This document shows, in pieces, positions 63,045-64,000 of a stretch of DNA of 64,000 nucleotides (position 1 is the stretch's first letter; every line of letters starts with the position of its first letter). Source of the stretch: Cognatundibacterium luofuense (GTDB taxonomy: Bacteria > Pseudomonadota > Gammaproteobacteria > Burkholderiales > Burkholderiaceae_D). The stretch spans positions 124,001 through 188,000 of the forward strand of contig NZ_JAGSPN010000001.1 in the NCBI RefSeq assembly GCF_018139685.1, read 5' to 3'. Below the pieces are notes generated by a model. It did no database searches. It saw only the letters and a list, made by a program, of their open reading frames with translations, and had not been told where the DNA came from. The position numbers were made by a program, and so were the translations under genes.

Positions 63045-63975
63045 GGCTGGCCTCCTTTGTTTCCAGATAGATCAGTGGTACCAGTACCGCCAGCACTGTC
63101 ATCAGCATCATCATGGCCGATGCAGCTCCCAGACCCAGTTGCCCGCGAGTGAACGAAAACTGGTACATAAAAATGGCGGGGACATCTGATGAGGTGCCGG
63201 GGCCACCGGCTGTCAGTGCCATCACCAGATCGAAACTTTTAATCGCGATATGACTGAGCACCAGTAAGACGCTGAAAAACACCGGACGCAGTGCCGGGAT
63301 GACTATCTTGCGGTAAATCACAGGCAGGCTGGCGCCATCCACCATCGCTGCTTTGATGATGCTGTCATCCACGCCGCGCAGACCAGCCAGAAATAATGCC
63401 ATCACAAAACCGGATGACTGCCAGACGCCTGCAATGACCACGGTGTAAATTGCCATATCGGAATCGACCAGCCAGTCCATAGAAAAACCGGTGTAGCCCC
63501 AGTCATGCAGCATCTTTTCCAGACCGAGTCCGGGATTCAATATCCATTTCCATGCTGCGCCGGTCACGATAAAAGACAAGGCCATCGGATACAGATAAAT
63601 CGCGCGCAGTGCGCCTTCAAAGCGGATTTTCTGATCAAGAAAAACTGCCAGCAACAGGCCGGTAATCAGGCAAATCAGAATGAACAAGCCACCGAAAATG
63701 CCCAGATTGGCGGCAGAAGTCCACCAGCGGTCAAGTTCGAATAAGGTCTGATACTGCTCCAGGCCGGCAAACTCGTAATTCGGCATCAGTCTGGATTCTG
63801 TCAGCGACAGCCACGCTGTCAAAGCAATGAAACCGTAGACAAACAGTAATGAAGCCAGCACAGTGGGCGATAACACCAGTCTGGGTAACCAGCGATCACC
63901 AAGATGGACCAGCCGCCGGGTAAGTGGCAGGCTGACGGGGGATGCAACAGGGGAAGACGGAAGACTGACCGACAT
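63034..63975 (-). CDS. Sugar ABC transporter permease (MalF/GtsB type)
   Basis: The start MSVSLPSSP at 63975 has GGAG 9 bp upstream; 313 residues. Six or more membrane helices and the EAA loop AAMVDGASLPVIYRKIVIPAL. It forms the membrane channel with the 62181 permease. The substrate-binding protein gene, expected just upstream, would lie beyond the right edge of the window. Confidence 0.9.
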   Translation of the reverse strand: MSVSLPSSPVASPVSLPLTRRLVHLGDRWLPRLVLSPTVLASLLFVYGFIALTAWLSLTESRLMPNYEFAGLEQYQTLFELDRWWTSAANLGIFGGLFILICLITGLLLAVFLDQKIRFEGALRAIYLYPMALSFIVTGAAWKWILNPGLGLEKMLHDWGYTGFSMDWLVDSDMAIYTVVIAGVWQSSGFVMALFLAGLRGVDDSIIKAAMVDGASLPVIYRKIVIPALRPVFFSVLLVLSHIAIKSFDLVMALTAGGPGTSSDVPAIFMYQFSFTRGQLGLGAASAMMMLMTVLAVLVPLIYLETKEASRAR

Positions 63976-64000
63976 ACGCAAATTCTCCGGGACTGCAGCG

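Overview
The window joins two kinds of DNA. Positions 1 to about 24643 are most of a large mobile island, cut by the left window edge. Positions from about 24644 to 64000 are chromosome of what looks like a betaproteobacterium. Supporting that are the core genes comM, ubiK, torF-type porin, glnK, amtB, ettA and ompW, a LapD/LapG pair, a cbs/cystathionine-lyase pair and a Gts-type sugar ABC operon with glk. The lineage call is an inference from gene content; no rRNA or tRNA gene was seen to settle it.

Island (1-24643). The left part carries the inward-facing transposition genes of a Tn7-like (Tn6022/AbaR-like) element: the C-terminal end of the transposase, tniB, tniQ (TnsD-like) and a zinc-ribbon gene in the tniE position, each overlapping the next. 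The right end lies inside comM, the classic target of this family, and shows two 20-bp direct repeats next to a TGT/ACA terminus. The cargo is mainly defence. A small two-gene unit with a transglutaminase-like protein comes first. A complete type I-like Wadjet system (jetABCD) follows, with a divergent WYL regulator and a tandem 17-bp operator array between them. Next is a scar: an IS3 orfA remnant fused to a second, truncated tniE-like copy. This suggests that two related transposons were merged. After the scar comes a minus-strand run of four genes: patatin phospholipase (CapV-like), CD-NTase, a PHP-SMC (TrlF-like) ATPase and a protein with a degenerate diadenylate-cyclase-like (DACN) domain. 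A SEC-C zinc protein and a possible TnsE-like protein complete the island.

Chromosome (24644-64000). The interrupted comM and ubiK are followed by a nitrogen-regulated block (porin, glnK, amtB) with NtrC-like sites and a good sigma-54 promoter. An AT-rich pocket at about 29.2-31.4 kb holds small membrane ORFs and two HEPN-like unknowns. Next come a TPR protein, DUF2288, LapD, LapG, YigZ, a FliL-like protein, EttA and OmpW. A collagen/hydroxyproline group follows: POT peptide transporter, two M24 Xaa-Pro peptidases, a proline-racemase-family protein with the trans-3-hydroxyproline dehydratase signature and a secreted M9-like collagenase, with yceI beside it. Then come three GGDEF proteins in a row (one degenerate), an EamA exporter with Lrp and LysR regulators, a methyltransferase, a transsulfuration pair, a 273-bp MITE-like element and the glucose transport/kinase operon.

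A family of about 88-bp intergenic repeats occurs four times in the chromosomal part and was not seen in the island. The strongest candidate for an undescribed system is the four-gene CapV / CD-NTase / PHP-SMC / DACN cluster.
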